A stretch of 64,000 nucleotides of DNA from Notospermus geniculatus (taxonomy: Eukaryota; Nemertea; Pilidiophora; Heteronemertea; Lineidae), in contig NMRB01000096.1 of assembly GCA_002633025.1 (NCBI GenBank), positions 259,208 to 323,207 on the forward strand, written 5' to 3'. Under the pieces are notes generated by a model, which did no database searches, was not told the DNA's origin, and was given only the letters and a program-made list of their open reading frames with translations. Every line of letters begins with the position of its first letter. Position 1 is the first letter of the stretch. Shown here piece by piece: positions 27,678-41,200 of the stretch. The position numbers were made by a program, and so were the translations under genes.

Positions 27678-30010
27678 CGCAGGTTTTCTCCTATGCAGTG
27701 CAATTTGATGAATGGTGCCATTACTTCAAAGCTTTAATCTTGTAATCTCAACGGACCTGTGAGGCATTATTGTGGTGATTGAAGGCCTTCCTGTGAAGTG
27801 CATTTTAACCCCGCCAATGAGACAATCCTTGGGATAGGGTGTCTGCGTCCTACGTCTATGTGGATGTCCAGGCCAGTGAGATACTTGCATGACTTTGATT
27901 GTGCTTGTGATTAGGACACTCAACTCCTTCCTTTGACATTGAAAGTTGAGGAAAATGTGTGCATTGGAAACATATTCGTGACAAAGGCCATTTTCTGAAG
28001 AAGAGGTGCTCGATCCTTTGTGAAGAGAATAGCTGACGTGAAAAGAAAATTTGGCAAATATGGTAAAAGTGCAAAAGGGCGAAAGGATGTGAAAAGTACA
28101 CACAAGAGAAAAGGATAACACAAATGTTATGTGATGAGGACATTAGCAGACATGATTTTAATGATGAGGGCGATTGGCAGGAATGACAAACATGTAAAAA
28201 GATGTTCCCGATGAATGATACATTACACATGTACGTGGGTCAAAAAACCCTTGCAGCATGTTCATGATTAAGTGGAAATGAATGTAGTCGGGTGGGGACA
28301 TGTAGGTACATGTACATGTATAAAACGAAAGTCCAGTGGAAATGATCCTTTGTTACACGTGATCAGTGTTCCAAAATCAAAACATGTAGTATAAATGGTG
28401 CTGTAATTAAAAATGGTTTTCCATTTATTGTAAATAGAAGTAATGCTATGTGCTGTAAACATGTGCTAAGCGAGTTACACGGGTAACTCCCTCAATTTGA
28501 ACCATGACTTCAACACGTGGAGCGTTGGTCAGGTTAGTTGTCTTGGTTCTTGGACTATGTACAGCTGTCATGGCTGTGTTGCACTGTTGTCACATGAACT
28601 GAATAACAGATCGGAATGAGCTCTTACAGATTCTGTACTTGCTATTAATTAACTGTACATACTGGCAAGTATGGGTGTAGTACCGATACCAGTTTTGTTG
28701 TATTATGATGCTGTTGTTGTTCAAAGTGACGACATCCTTAATTTCAATGTCCGCATAAGACTGCGTTTCTTGTCGTTAGCAGGCCTTTACTTTAAAGATT
28801 TGATCTGTTTTACAGTGACGTAAGTAAAGCTGGTCTTTATTTCATTAATTCAATGGTTCTTCCTTTAGTTTTGTAATGTACCGTATCTTGATGGCAGCAG
28901 TTCACTCATGTAATTAATATTACTAATGTACATAAACGAATTTAAGTGTTGTATTGGTCAATACTTTAAAATATCACTATACATTTAATCATGAAGTCCA
29001 CCACGTGGTGTACATGTAAGTGAACATGTGAAATGTATGATGTCTTGAGTAATTTATTCAACTGTTGTGCATATACCAATTTTTTCCAGATTTTTTTCAG
29101 CAAGCTTCTCACTGAAGTTTTTTGCATGATTGAATTTTTTTCAATCAAAATTGAGTGTTGTAGTTTATTGTAAAACATAAACTTCTGCAGTGAGCTCTAT
29201 AATGAGTTGTATATTACTAGATTTTTGAATTAATATTGACTTGATCAGATGACGGCATGACTTGACTACCGGTACTTAATACGTGTTATGTGCATGCTCT
29301 TTGTTCTAATGACCTTGGGTTTACTTGACCTAATTAATTATCGAGCATATTATTGTTTGTGGTTGTGCACATAATATGACGAAGGTTGCTATAACCTTCA
29401 ATTTCATGTTTACATCAATTGATAGGTGATTAAAGAACACCACTGTAGGCCTACCCGCTGGTAAGTTGACAGTACATGCGTCTTTAAACTTTGGTGATTA
29501 TTTCAGAGTTCAGTGTGAGACTGGCCTGAGTTTAAAAATCAGGAAAACCGAGAGTTAAGCTGTATTATGTTACTTAACCTTATTATTAAATCAGGTACGC
29601 ATATTTCGCAGACCAAAAATCAGGAATTCCTGATAAATCAGGAAAAATCCATCCCTTAGAGTTAGTGTTCACACTGAACAGATCAACTGCAAAATGCCCG
29701 ATTACCTCACTCAGCACTAGGCCTGGGCCTACATCTGGCTAACCTGAGAAATAAAATCATTCTTCTCACATGCATAAATGACCTCTTAAGAATCTAATGA
29801 CCCAACAACCTGATCATAGGCCCCTCTATGCCTGCTTTGGCTAAGAATTTAAAATGAGGCTGCCGAGTGCAGTCTTCACTTCTTCTGTACATAACTGTAA
29901 AAAGATGTTTATAGAATAATGAAGTGGAGCTTTAGTGCATCCCGTTTGGACGCTTCTTTGTAATGTGAAAACAATTTAGATGGACAATAAAATTTTGGTC
30001 ATTTATAGTG
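27678..30010 (+). other. Probable 3' UTR of the RASGEF1-like gene
   Basis: AT-rich and free of plausible exons, directly after the stop codon. A canonical AATAAA lies at 29986-29991, followed by a T/G-rich tract (tgttcttctctttttaaacc), typical of an animal cleavage site. A length of 2.3 kb is an inference; other weaker signals could be used. Minus-strand open frames at 27726-28230 overlap each other and look random. Confidence 0.5.
29986..29991 (+). terminator. AATAAA poly(A) signal candidate
   Basis: Exact hexamer with a downstream T/G-rich element, 2.3 kb after the RASGEF1 stop and on the same strand. Confidence 0.5.
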
Positions 30011-31335
30011 AATACAGTATGTTCTTCTCTTTTTAAACCTCGTTCTTTGTGGTGTTGTTCATTTTTTCCTGACGTTGGGAGTTGCATGTCTGACGGAACT
30101 GCAGAAGTGGTACCATGATAAACAACCACACGTGGTTCACTCTAAAAATAGACCAGCGGGCGAAGCTTCGTTGATGACGTTACGTCGTGATGGCAAACCC
30201 TGAAGCTAGGCCCCGAGCTAGGCCAGCATAAGACGACATAAAGTGCATCTGATTGATCCGTTTTTTAGGGAATGGGAGCAGTCAGTTTGTTCTACATACC
30301 TCTTTTCATCATCTTACCTTCCTCCGGGATTCCAAGAGTCAATAATTACTCTCTGAAATGGAACTTTCGAGCGCATCTCTAACGGGATCTGCCCAAGAAA
30401 CGGCAGGCTGCAGATATTAGTGCGCATGCGCAACGCGCGAAGATCAAGCTTCGTTACTAAAAATAGCAACACCGGCTTCGGTATGGGGGCCGGTGAGAAA
30501 CAATGGTTTTAAAGTTTTTTACTGGTAGACTTCAACTCTGAAAGGTGATCTAAAATCAGCTATATCAGAACACATTCTTCCAAACCAGATCAATTGGGAT
30601 GTGAAACTGACGTAGCACCAACAAACACAATACATATTTGAAAGGAAATTTGGTGTCGCCTGTTTTGTTGATGCCATCTGTAGGCCTAAGCGGCAGGTTA
30701 CATGGCCCATGTCACTTCCCATTGAAAGATTTACCGTAGTTTTGTCTAAAACGGCTTGCACTGTGCTTACATCAATCGTCCAAGTCCCTCATAGCTTAAA
30801 AAACCACCTCCTGATTTTCTCAGAGTATCCCGCAAGGGAAGCTCAAAGACTGCAGTGTGATCGCAGTCGTGATCCCTGGACCCTCCCCGCTCTCGCTCGT
30901 GGTCAACGGGACATCTCTTCCTTTCAGTTTGGAAACTCGATTGAGGCTGGTCGCACACGAAACACGAAACTATCGGTGTTCACCGACGTCTCAATACGAG
31001 CTCCGATGGCGGATCAATATCAGGCGGTGGATTCCCATCCAAATCGAACAGGAAACGCCGCAGCTTAGAAAATGAGTGCCGTGTTATCATGGTGGTTCTT
31101 ATCGTGCAATGCTTGTTATTGTGTTCTTAAGTTGTCTTTATTTAGAGAGAGATTTCTTGACAGTCACCCATTCCTGCTACATGTAGGCCTACACTCCGTC
31201 GAAATTTAAAGGATTCCTTCGCAGTTAACTGCAGTCAAGACGAAATCTGATTGGTTACTTTACAGTTCGGAGCGTCCTGACTGGTACTCTGTCCTCGGAC
31301 AGTAGGTCTGTGCCGGGCGAAAAGGTGTTGACAGC

Positions 31336-31490
31336 AATGGGGACCATAGCTCACTGCCTCAATAGGTGTCGCTAGTGGTTAAAACTATTAAATTGAAACT
31401 GACATCCCGGTCCTGATCAATTTCCCACACAAAAGGGCGTCCTTAGGACCGGGTTTCGGTGTGCTGCCCTCTGGCGTAGCTAGGATCCCC
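31336..31490. repeat. Interspersed repeat, copy 1
   Basis: Contains ctcaataggtgtc, ttaaaactattaaattgaaa, gacatcccggtcctgatcaa and ggtttcggtgtgctgccctc. The reverse complement of this order recurs at 55412-55525. No inverted ends are seen, so it is probably a SINE-like or fragmentary element. Confidence 0.85.
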
Positions 31491-32111
31491 ATTCTACGAA
31501 AAGTGGTCGAGTTTGGAAGTGCTAAGCCCAATCTGACACACTTGTCGAGATCTTCTCTTGATGAGTAGAGCGACACGACTGACTAGATATCACGTGATAC
31601 GTTCAGATGAAGCAATCTTCATTAACCAACAAGATCTGTGGTGATTTTCCAGATGTTGGGTCGTTCTTCGAGTCGGTCACCATTCGATAAATGTTCTCGT
31701 GCTCAAATTGGGCGGCCATCTGCGAAAATCGACCGTGGTTTCTCAACGTAGGCTATTCGAATGATCAAATCACAACATTCGCGACCGGGAAGAAAGTAGA
31801 TCACAGAAAGCCTCATTCCAAATCTGATTTGACCAATCAGAAAAGATGTTACATCGACCAATCAAATACATACTATAGGTAGGCCTATGGCGATCTCCTA
31901 GAATGCCAGATCATCGAACAGCAAGCAAGTTTTCATTTTTGTATATGGTCCCCGTTCAGGTGATTTTTTCTGACCACGCCATGGTGTTGTGATTCGTTTG
32001 GGGCACTGAGTAGGGTTTTTGATTCTCAGGTCAGATTTGAAATTTCAAATTTTGCATTTCGTACGAACGATCGAGCTTACGTATATCGTAGAACTGTCTG
32101 TGCTAGAAGGC

Positions 32112-32255
32112 CAGGGACCTTATTCACGAAGCTCCCGTAACTTTCGGAAGTGCGCAAACTATTGTCCTTTTGCGGACAACCTATTGTTCACTATCAGCCT
32201 GACAAAGGATTTGTGTACCCTTAAAGTTACGGGAGATTTGTGAATAAGGTCCCTG
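32112..32255. repeat. Inverted-repeat element (CAGGGACCTTATTCAC ends)
   Basis: Left end cagggaccttattcac and right end gtgaataaggtccctg are perfect inverse repeats, continuing as gaagctcccgtaactt / aagttacgggagatttgtg. 144 bp, non-coding, MITE-like. Confidence 0.92.
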
Positions 32256-33844
32256 AATTTCATTAGAAGAATTGGTTATTTTCAGAGTTTATGTACGTAG
32301 GTACATGTACATGTACCCTAATAGTATGGTAAGTGATAGGTATATAACCAGCAAGTGGGTACGAGCTTCAGAAAGATGGTCCCATGTGTGATTCTCCAAC
32401 TTTTTGGTTAGGCTACTCTTCCTAGATTTATTTAGCACGACGTTTCTACCAGTGTTCCCTGGTCGTTGTCAAGTGTACAATACTGACAACGACCAGGGAA
32501 AACCTTTCTAAAAATGCCATTCAAGCAGTTCATGTGTGATTCTGATCCGTCTTTCAGCCCCTTCGTTGGCCTATAGTGCCCTTGGCACAAGGTAACCTGC
32601 ACAATGCTTGTGGTTCTGATTTCAAGGTGTCGACATTCTTGATAGAATGAAGGCCAGAAGAGGAAACGGACGCGATTCGTAGGCGTGTCCACCAATGGGC
32701 GGAGACTGGCTATAGCGATCATTCCTAACTTAAGACCCATCCCAAGTGATATTGAAAATCCCTCCTCTTGAATCAATGTATTATCTACATATCTTGGTCG
32801 ATCGTAATGGCCTTACGCTCATCCCAGCAAGAAATGCGACACCAATATTTTACACTTATCAATTATTTAGAGCCCGGTGCGGTGAAAAGAGACAGCAGCG
32901 CCGTGAGATCGGCTTTACGTCGGTCACACCCGAACGAAGCAGATCAAGCACCTTGATTCTTCTTTCACAATCAAAGTAGAGATCTGGGATTGCCGCACAG
33001 GTTACGCTGAGATCTGCATGACTTCTTCCGGAGTTCTCACGATTACCGAGAGATGAGCAAAGATCAACCAGTCTCACTTGACAGTAGGCCTACTTTTATG
33101 ATAAAGACTGGTGGTATCAAGGATTAAGCAGAAGAATCTCATTGACAGAGAGCGTTGTGTATACGGTCATTGATCGACTCAGTACGCCAAGGATTGTCAT
33201 CAGTTTGGAACATTGGAACCTCGGCATTCTTACAACATTGATCTTGGATATTTTAACGAATGATTCGTTGTGGATTACTGAACTAATGGTAAGTAACGTT
33301 GTATTGAAATGTCTTACATTTTGTCCTCCACCTGTAATCTACCTGTACATTTTTTCCACACAATGTGTAGATATTGTGCTTTTTTGAAGGTGGAACGAGG
33401 TCGCATTCTTTTCCCATGTAAAAATGAAAATTACCGCAGTAATTTTACAACGAGACCAATCCACTTTAGGCTGTTTATTGTACAAAGTCACAAAGGAAGA
33501 AATTCATGCTATTTGTGGGATATCAGGTCGTGAGAGAGGCCAAACCACGTGGTAATAACGAACATGGTATGGTTGAGGTTCGTCCATTGCGTGACGAACA
33601 CTATAATTATTGCCAACATAATTTCTGTGACTGATAGTATTCAGGCATGCGTTAATATTGATATTGCCGAAGGATCATGGATGTCTTTTTTACATCAAAC
33701 AAATAAGCGCGCTCATGTAAATGAGAATCTATCTTAAATGAATCTTGCTCACGGCTTTGGCTATATCACGATTCGTTCTGTGTAAATCTTCTTCCCGGGG
33801 ATCAGAACAAATGCATCCTGCTGGAGTAAGACTCCCCCATTACT

Positions 33845-34455
33845 ACCAATTATGAAAATTATGAACACACTCCTTTACTACCAACTGTAAACACACTCCA
33901 ACGGTAAACACACTCCTTTACTGCCAATTATGAACACACCCCTACTACCAACTGTAAACACACTCCCGTTACTGCCAATTATGAACACACTCCTTTAATA
34001 GGCCTATATCAATTGTGAACCCACTCCTTACTACCAACTACTATAAACACAATCGTTTACGACGTATTGTGGACACACTCCTTTACTACCAACTGTAAAC
34101 ACACTCCTTTTACTACGTATTGTGAACACACTCCTTTACTACCAATTGTGAACACACACTCCTTTACTACCAAGCTTAAACACAATCTTTACTACCAGTA
34201 CTGGACAGAATCCTTTACTACCAGCTGTCAACACACTCCGTCGAACCAGTTATGAACACGCCGCTCCTTTACTACCCACTCCCTTTTCTAACAACTTAGT
34301 CGCTCACTTTAAATACGATACACCCTCCTTTACTACCAACTGTAAATACGATGCACCCTCCTTTACTACCAACTGTAAATACGATGCACCCTCCTTTACT
34401 ACCAACTGTAAATACGATGCACCCTCCTTTACTACCAACTGTAAATACGGTACAC
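33845..34455. repeat. Minisatellite based on ctcctttactaccaactgta
   Basis: About 600 bp of tandem units combining ctcctttactaccaactgta with aacacac or aatacgatgcacc. The left part (to about 34300) is diverged. The right part (34316-34450) is almost homogeneous with a 34-bp period (taaatacgatgcaccctcct plus ttactaccaactg). The minus-strand Gly/Val repeat peptide over it is a by-product. Confidence 0.95.
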
Positions 34456-35252
34456 TCCATTACATCGCAAAAACAATACGTGATCATCCGCTACACGACT
34501 CTGTGAGCGCTGTACCGTTGACTGGTAATGGTTTGTAATCCATATATGTGGGAAGAGAACAACTGGACCCAAGGAGGCTGGGCCATGCTCGATGGCCCGG
34601 ACAATGATATTAAAAGCACAGCATTCAAACCGATCCATGGGTGGCACCGTTATCTCTGAAAGCAACGTTCGCGATTTAAAGATACACTCAAGAAAATCTG
34701 AGAACACAACTTGGTAATGTCGCTGACCTCGCCTCCTGTCAATCTTGAAATTCACAATGAGCGCTTGCTTTCAACATTTCCAAATTGTTTGGATACCGTA
34801 CTGTGTATCTACATATATCTTCGATGTCTGTCAGCTGACCAGGCGCTGGTGTGTACATATAAGTGAGGGGATTTCGTTCTTCAGTGCTTTTGAGACTGTA
34901 AGAGTGACACGTGGCGATGGACCAAGCAACAAAATCTAATGGTATCAATAGAGGGGAATTAGCCAAGTGGTGACGTTATCTGCCTATGCAAGAAAATTAT
35001 CTGGTCAATTATCCAGGATGGATGAAGTGACGGTGAAATGATCTGTGGTTAATTGGTGTGGAAATTTGCTAATTGACTGTCGATCAAACCCACTCATCAT
35101 AATCAGGTTTGATGATCATAGTGGTAAAAGGTCACAGCTGAATGACGTAAAAACGTATTCTCAAGATGAACCCATCAATAAGGTACACGTAACTAAACTT
35201 GTACCGCGCGTCTTAGTAAGCTATTCTGATAGCTTGTCATTCTCTCTTACAG

Positions 35253-38200
35253 GTCACAGAGCCCAAAGGATGAGCGACCAAAAGTCGAATGTAGAGTGTA
35301 AGTTTATCATAGCAAGCAGCAGTCCCGCAGAAAGGAAACCAAGGGTCAAGGTTATGGCAAGGACAGCTCATATTGGCACAGATTATCTGATAAAGTCGAG
35401 GGAGGCCAATATTGAAGAGAACCAAGGAGGGAAACTTGGTAATGAGCTATTACGTCATCGTGTAAAGGAAATAACCGTGGACGAGGGAACTGATGTGAAA
35501 TTCCTGACAAACTGCACGCCTGTGCATCAGGCTTCCGTTTCATTTGCTGCAGGCCATTTTGACAGCACCTCTGAGCACTACGCAGTAAAAGCTGCATCAA
35601 CGACTCAAGTCAAACCTTCTGATCAGCATTTCGTTTTCTCATCTAAGACTTCCATTTGCGACAAAATCGGAGGCAATGCACTGCCGTTGCATGCAGAAAG
35701 AACTAGTCCAGGAAGAGTAGACCACTTGCTAAGCCGAAATGAGAAAATATCGTTGTCAATGAAAGACGAAAAGGTTGTTGGAGCGAAGTCGGAGGATAGG
35801 GGTGCGAGTCCGAGTTGGTGTGTTAATGATGCAAACGCTGTGACGTCATCTGGTCCAGCGAATGGAAGTGTCGATATACATGTAAAACAAATGAACTATG
35901 CAAATGCTGTGGGCGATCCAGGAAGTCCAAGTTCGGCAAGTCCAATGACTTCGCATGGTGTGAGCAACGCAGGGACGAGTTCTCGTTACACGGACGGCAC
36001 GGTATCATCCCCTGGAGAAAGGAAGAAGGGGATCGAAATAAAAACGGCATGCACGATCACTGTTGCTAAGTCACCGAATGATTTCGATGCACAGGTTGGG
36101 AACACGGTGGCCGATTCGAGGGCAGACGAATTGCCCAGCGCGTGCAGCGTCGATAAGGATGACCAAGTGAGCTACATCACGCTATCATGTGACACAGACC
36201 CCGAGATATCGGTGTTCAGGCGATGTGAGTCGATGCCGATGGACGGTGTTGCGGAGAGCGGAAGTCCAGAGATATCGAGGAGCCACGGGCAAAATCTCTC
36301 CCATACGATTGACAACATGGTCAAGGAAAGGTAAGCCGAATGTGTTTTCATGTGGGCTAAGTAAAATTCACTTTAACGAATGTCCGCCACCTGAATCAAA
36401 TCAATGCGCCAAATCAGTTCACTCTTATGTCACAATTCTCTTTTAGGGCTGATGATCAAGTACAAAAGGAAGGAAAGGGATCTTCATCCAGAAAGGTAGG
36501 CTTCATTCTCATGTTCTAAGAGCGGAATGCTCACTGAAGGTCCAAAACGTTCGTCATAGATTGCTTTTGCACTTTTGGCAGCATTCTTCGTTGTACACCT
36601 TACTGTTCTGTACAATGGACCACGTACAGTCAAAGGTAGGGCCTATGTAACTTTTTCTCCGGGTCTTTTAGAGGAAAACAAACAACACATATGTTTAAGT
36701 TTCTCCAAATTTTTCAGAGACAGTTCTTGGCGAAGAGGAGTGATCTTTCTGACGATATTCTGCGTGAGGCCAAAGGTTCAATGCTGACCATGGGTATCAT
36801 TGGATGTTTACCGGATAATGTACAACAGGTAAGTGCATGTGGGCTGAGTCCTTAACTCTCTATTGGCCTGACAGAAACCTGCGCAGAACCCACGGACCAA
36901 GTTCTTCGTTCGTCCCTCTGACTGAGACACAGCGAAGGACAGGGAACCAGTCATATTCCTCCATGCATAATTTGACTCAAAATTCGTTGAAAGGAAGACA
37001 TAAAAGTCGTATGGGCAAGAAGTTGAGCAGATTATTTGACGAAGTTGCCAGGCCTGTCGTGATCTACACGTGATCAATGACTCCCTCTTCGTTCTCTCTC
37101 CTTTGATCCCGTCATCTTTACTTCTCATCTCCTACTAGTAAAGTGCCACTCACATCTGTTCTGAGGCAATAGTTTCGCTGGAGAATTAGAGGGTCTTGGT
37201 GGAAACCCAATAATGAGTCGAGTGTCCCGATATCGTCAGTCGGATTGTAATCCGATGTCGCGTGCGAATGCTGTCTTATCATGCCGTCTGCTCCCGTGTC
37301 GATTTCTATCAAATTCGATCAATTTCTTCGACACAATGAGGAGTAATTTGACAGAGAATGCGTATATCCTTCAATCGCTGTACTGCAAGTTTAACTTTTT
37401 TTCTCATAAGATGCTCGTCGAATAGAAGTCCATCTCTTATCATTTCGAAGGCATTACTCCTAAATCAGAGAGATTTGCTGATTATTTCGCAGTACATTCA
37501 CTGAAGCTGGTCGTTAAGTTCGATGAAATGCTGTACCAAATTTCAAAAACCCGTCATATTCTTTAATGGAGTCAATTTTCAATCGACCTGATAACACATC
37601 GCGTGCAAAACACCCCACGGGTCGCTATTTACCAATCGATTAACGTTACTTACTTGAAATCAATGCTGAAACTAAAAACTTGTCTGTCATTTGGAAATTC
37701 TTGCTTTGTTTTAATTTCCGTTGCTGCACGTAAAACGTTTTTTCTGTCAACTGTAGAATTTGTTCGTTGATTAAAAAGTCACAGGGCCAACATCAATATA
37801 CATGCATGTACTTGACAGATACCATTTGATCCATTTCTGCTGTCGGGAAACTTCTTTGCCGCAGCGTTATCCGCCAAGACTCAGTAGTACCCAGACCATG
37901 GCAATGCTGCGACACCATTCCCACCTCAGTGGTACAAAAACACCTCAGAATCCTTCATTTCGACGCCATTCGAATGCTGATACATATAAGTTTACTTTTT
38001 TCAGGCGATTAAAAGTTTCGCCATTCGACCCGGGAAGCAGCACATTACCTTTGCCTTTCCCTTTATGGTGGACATGTTACGTCAGTGTGGAAATGACGTC
38101 ACAGATAAAGAATCTGAAGATTACCTATCACTTGCTTTGTACTGTGACCATAGCAACGAGGTGATTGACGGGTATGGAACGTTTGTGACACTGGTACCAA

Positions 38201-41200
38201 CGAAAGATAGGTGAGGGACTACTAAATAGTATACTGGTCACATCTCAAATCAGGACACTTCCAACTGAAAGGAAAATCTTCATTCATGTCCCCATTTGAG
38301 TAGTATAGCACGGAGTGTCTCCATTTGCCATACGGAACACGGATGTGTTCGTGTGTACGGGGATCCTCCTTTTACACGCCTTCAAATCACGTTTCAGGTT
38401 CTCCTTGCCGATCGCCCTGTTTACGCTCTACCAGCGGGATACAGTCGAGGGGATCCTGGCCCATTTTCAGAGCCTCATGAGGGTTTTAATCAACGACAAA
38501 ACTTCTTTATCAGTCTGGAAGATGCCGGTAATATTCTAACACCTATCGATTTATCGATATAAAAAAACAGCACAATAACGACACACAGTATACAATAAAT
38601 CGGAAAGTCGTCTCCGAATATTTCGCAAATTTTCGACCCCACTCGGGGTCTTCCTCAGGCGCTATGTAGAAGAGATCCCAGAGGTGATCGAGGTGATCGG
38701 TTTATCCATAAGGAATACTATAAGATGTCTCAAGAAAGATGTCTCCCTATTTTCTGGGGGCTGGGTTGTGTGTAGATCAACTTCTGTTGGATAGCAAGTT
38801 CATTAATTTCACCAGGATTCCAAAACCCAATGTATTTCATTCATTTCAGCTCTGTGTGCTCGACGTTGAATCGAGTCTCCAGGATTTGATCGTGAGCGCA
38901 TGCGTAGATTGCATTATGGGTATCCAGAGTGAAAATTTACGAAAAACGTTTCCAGGGAAAACAGCAGAGGAGCACAGAAATCTAATAAAGGTAACGAACT
39001 GTTTATTGTTAGTGACGCTGGATAGGAGTCTGATAAATGTAGTGCATTGCCAGCGACTCTGGGAAGAATCCCTCCAAAGAGCCTGGTGCCGTGTGCCTTG
39101 CCTTTGCAAGGGCAAGTAGAAGACCCCATCAGAGTTTGGAACATGAGTAACTTGAGATGACCTCTTCCGTATGGAAGGGGGGGGCAATGCTTTGGTTTCG
39201 GCCCTGATGGAAAAATCCAATACAATAGAGTTTCACGAGGGATAAGAGCATCGATCGTCGGATTGAATGTCATACGATTCCTTCCGATATCGCGAATATC
39301 TTACAAGATCAAGAAAGCGACTTATCGCTTATCGCTTTTTCCTCCTGATCTCCTCATCTATTCTTCAAAATGTGACCAACATCTGGTCCGAGAGTTCTCC
39401 GTCCCACGATCCATGGCTTTAGGAATTTATTATTCATGAGGCAAACCATAAAACATTGGTTAAACCGATCGAGGACATCTCATATATCTCATCCTGTTTG
39501 CTCTAAGTCCGTGAGATGTGCGATGAAAGATTCCGCGGCTGTAACCGGATCCGGAAACCAACGCTTTGCGATTGTCGTTGGGTCGTAAAGCGGTCGGTTG
39601 ACACTAGAAATGTTGTAAAATTTATTAAGTGATTGTGTTACGGTGGGGATTCGGTTGATTCAGTGAAAAAGAGATTAAGTGGCTATTGTATTGTCATACA
39701 GATGTTGGTCTTCGGCGGCTCGCCCGGGTTAAGGGTCATCATGCAGGCGGTGTTTTGCTTCAAGCCTCGTTCCTCTCTGTCTCTGCGAGTAACCGAGGTT
39801 GATATATCTAATGTTTGTCTCTGCGAGTAATGTCAAATTGAAACACCACCGATGAGATATTAATTCCATTTTCACGGGTTTCCACAGTGATATACCAATG
39901 TAGCCAACAGTTCCGTTATGTTTCGGTTATAAAGTCTCCTATAACCAGAGGTAGCATGTTCAAGTATTAGTGAGCTGCCTGTTCGTTCATAGGTAGCCTG
40001 CTGGTGACATTATTTTCGACATCTTCTTACAATTACTTCACATATCTCTAAAGCTTTGAACATCAGATTGTCCATTTCGTTTATTACTCGTCTACCGTTT
40101 TATTTCACCAATTCGATTTATTACCGACAACTCGTCATTGCGCAATACCAGAATGACGTTAGTGCATACTCGATAAAGGCTGGACTCATTGAGAAAAATG
40201 CAATTCGAAAGTGGAGGACTTCTTCCGCTCATATTATTGTCGGCTAGCAATCGGGTATAGCAACCATTGTTGGGTATTAAGATCACTTGATTCGATCACG
40301 ATACAAATTTCAGGAAAAACTGACAATGATTAAATACGCTTCAGGACCGGTATATTCATAAAAGTACTTAAGTCTAAGTGTGATACTTATCTTTTGTGTT
40401 GAACAAAGGATAAGTGCGACACTTAGACTAAGTAGTTTTATGAATACGGGGCCTGACCTTCAAGATGTGCAGTATATGCGTTGTAATGGCCAACGTCTAG
40501 CCAATGATGACTATACCTCGTACTGTTACATGTACAAAACACAGTTCACAAAACAATTGCAACTTCGCTGTTTATGCTGCGATGACAGAAAGCTACATGT
40601 AGACGGTAGGCCAAAAGACACACCGGTTAACAAAAAGGCTTCACACAGTAGCGACCGTAAAGCCTTGTTGTATCCGTCTACCGTGAAGCTTTATTTATTG
40701 GCAGTCTCACAACTAATGCTCCGAGCTTGTGTGTATTAAGTCTGACCACTGGATTGTGTATTTCTAGGGTAAAATGGTATCACCAAATTTTCGGAGATAT
40801 GAAGATCATTTTCAATCTAACGTTAAAGATGTCGCCAGCAAGATGGCTGCCTTGGATGCAGAACAATTTCTGTCGCTGATGGATCATCTCCGGTCTCTGG
40901 GTTGCACCACACTTGACTACCAAAGGGCGGACNTAAATGAAAGAAGAAAGGGGACACAATGATGTATTACAGAAAAAGAGGTATTCTAAAATCAAACAAG
41001 TTTTCAAATTTTAATCTTTTACCTGAGAGGATGTAACTTTCTCTTTCTCTTTCAATACACACTTTGACCTTTGCATGTAAGTGAATGGTGAGTTGATAGA
41101 GAGTCCGGTGCTGCGCCACGCTACATTTTTATTTCAAACTTTTTGCGGCGATGCTCACAGCATATGCAAAGATAAGTTCTAACCGTAGTAATAGGGAGGT

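Larger units (their letters stand above)
30011..33844. other. Intergenic; repeats, no confident gene
   Basis: Holds the interspersed repeat at 31336-31490 and the inverted-repeat element at 32112-32255. A 49-codon open frame ends at a consensus donor (ATG|GTAAGT) at 33288. It could be a 5' exon of the downstream gene, but no acceptor pairing can be proved. Confidence 0.45.

Noticed and set aside
27726-28230. Overlapping minus-strand frames after the RASGEF1 stop
   Set aside because: Three frames overlap in the same stretch, none has splice sites or recognisable sequence, and the region fits a 3' UTR.
34296-34487. Minus-strand repeat peptide with a GSKGGCIVFTV unit
   Set aside because: A translation of the minisatellite.
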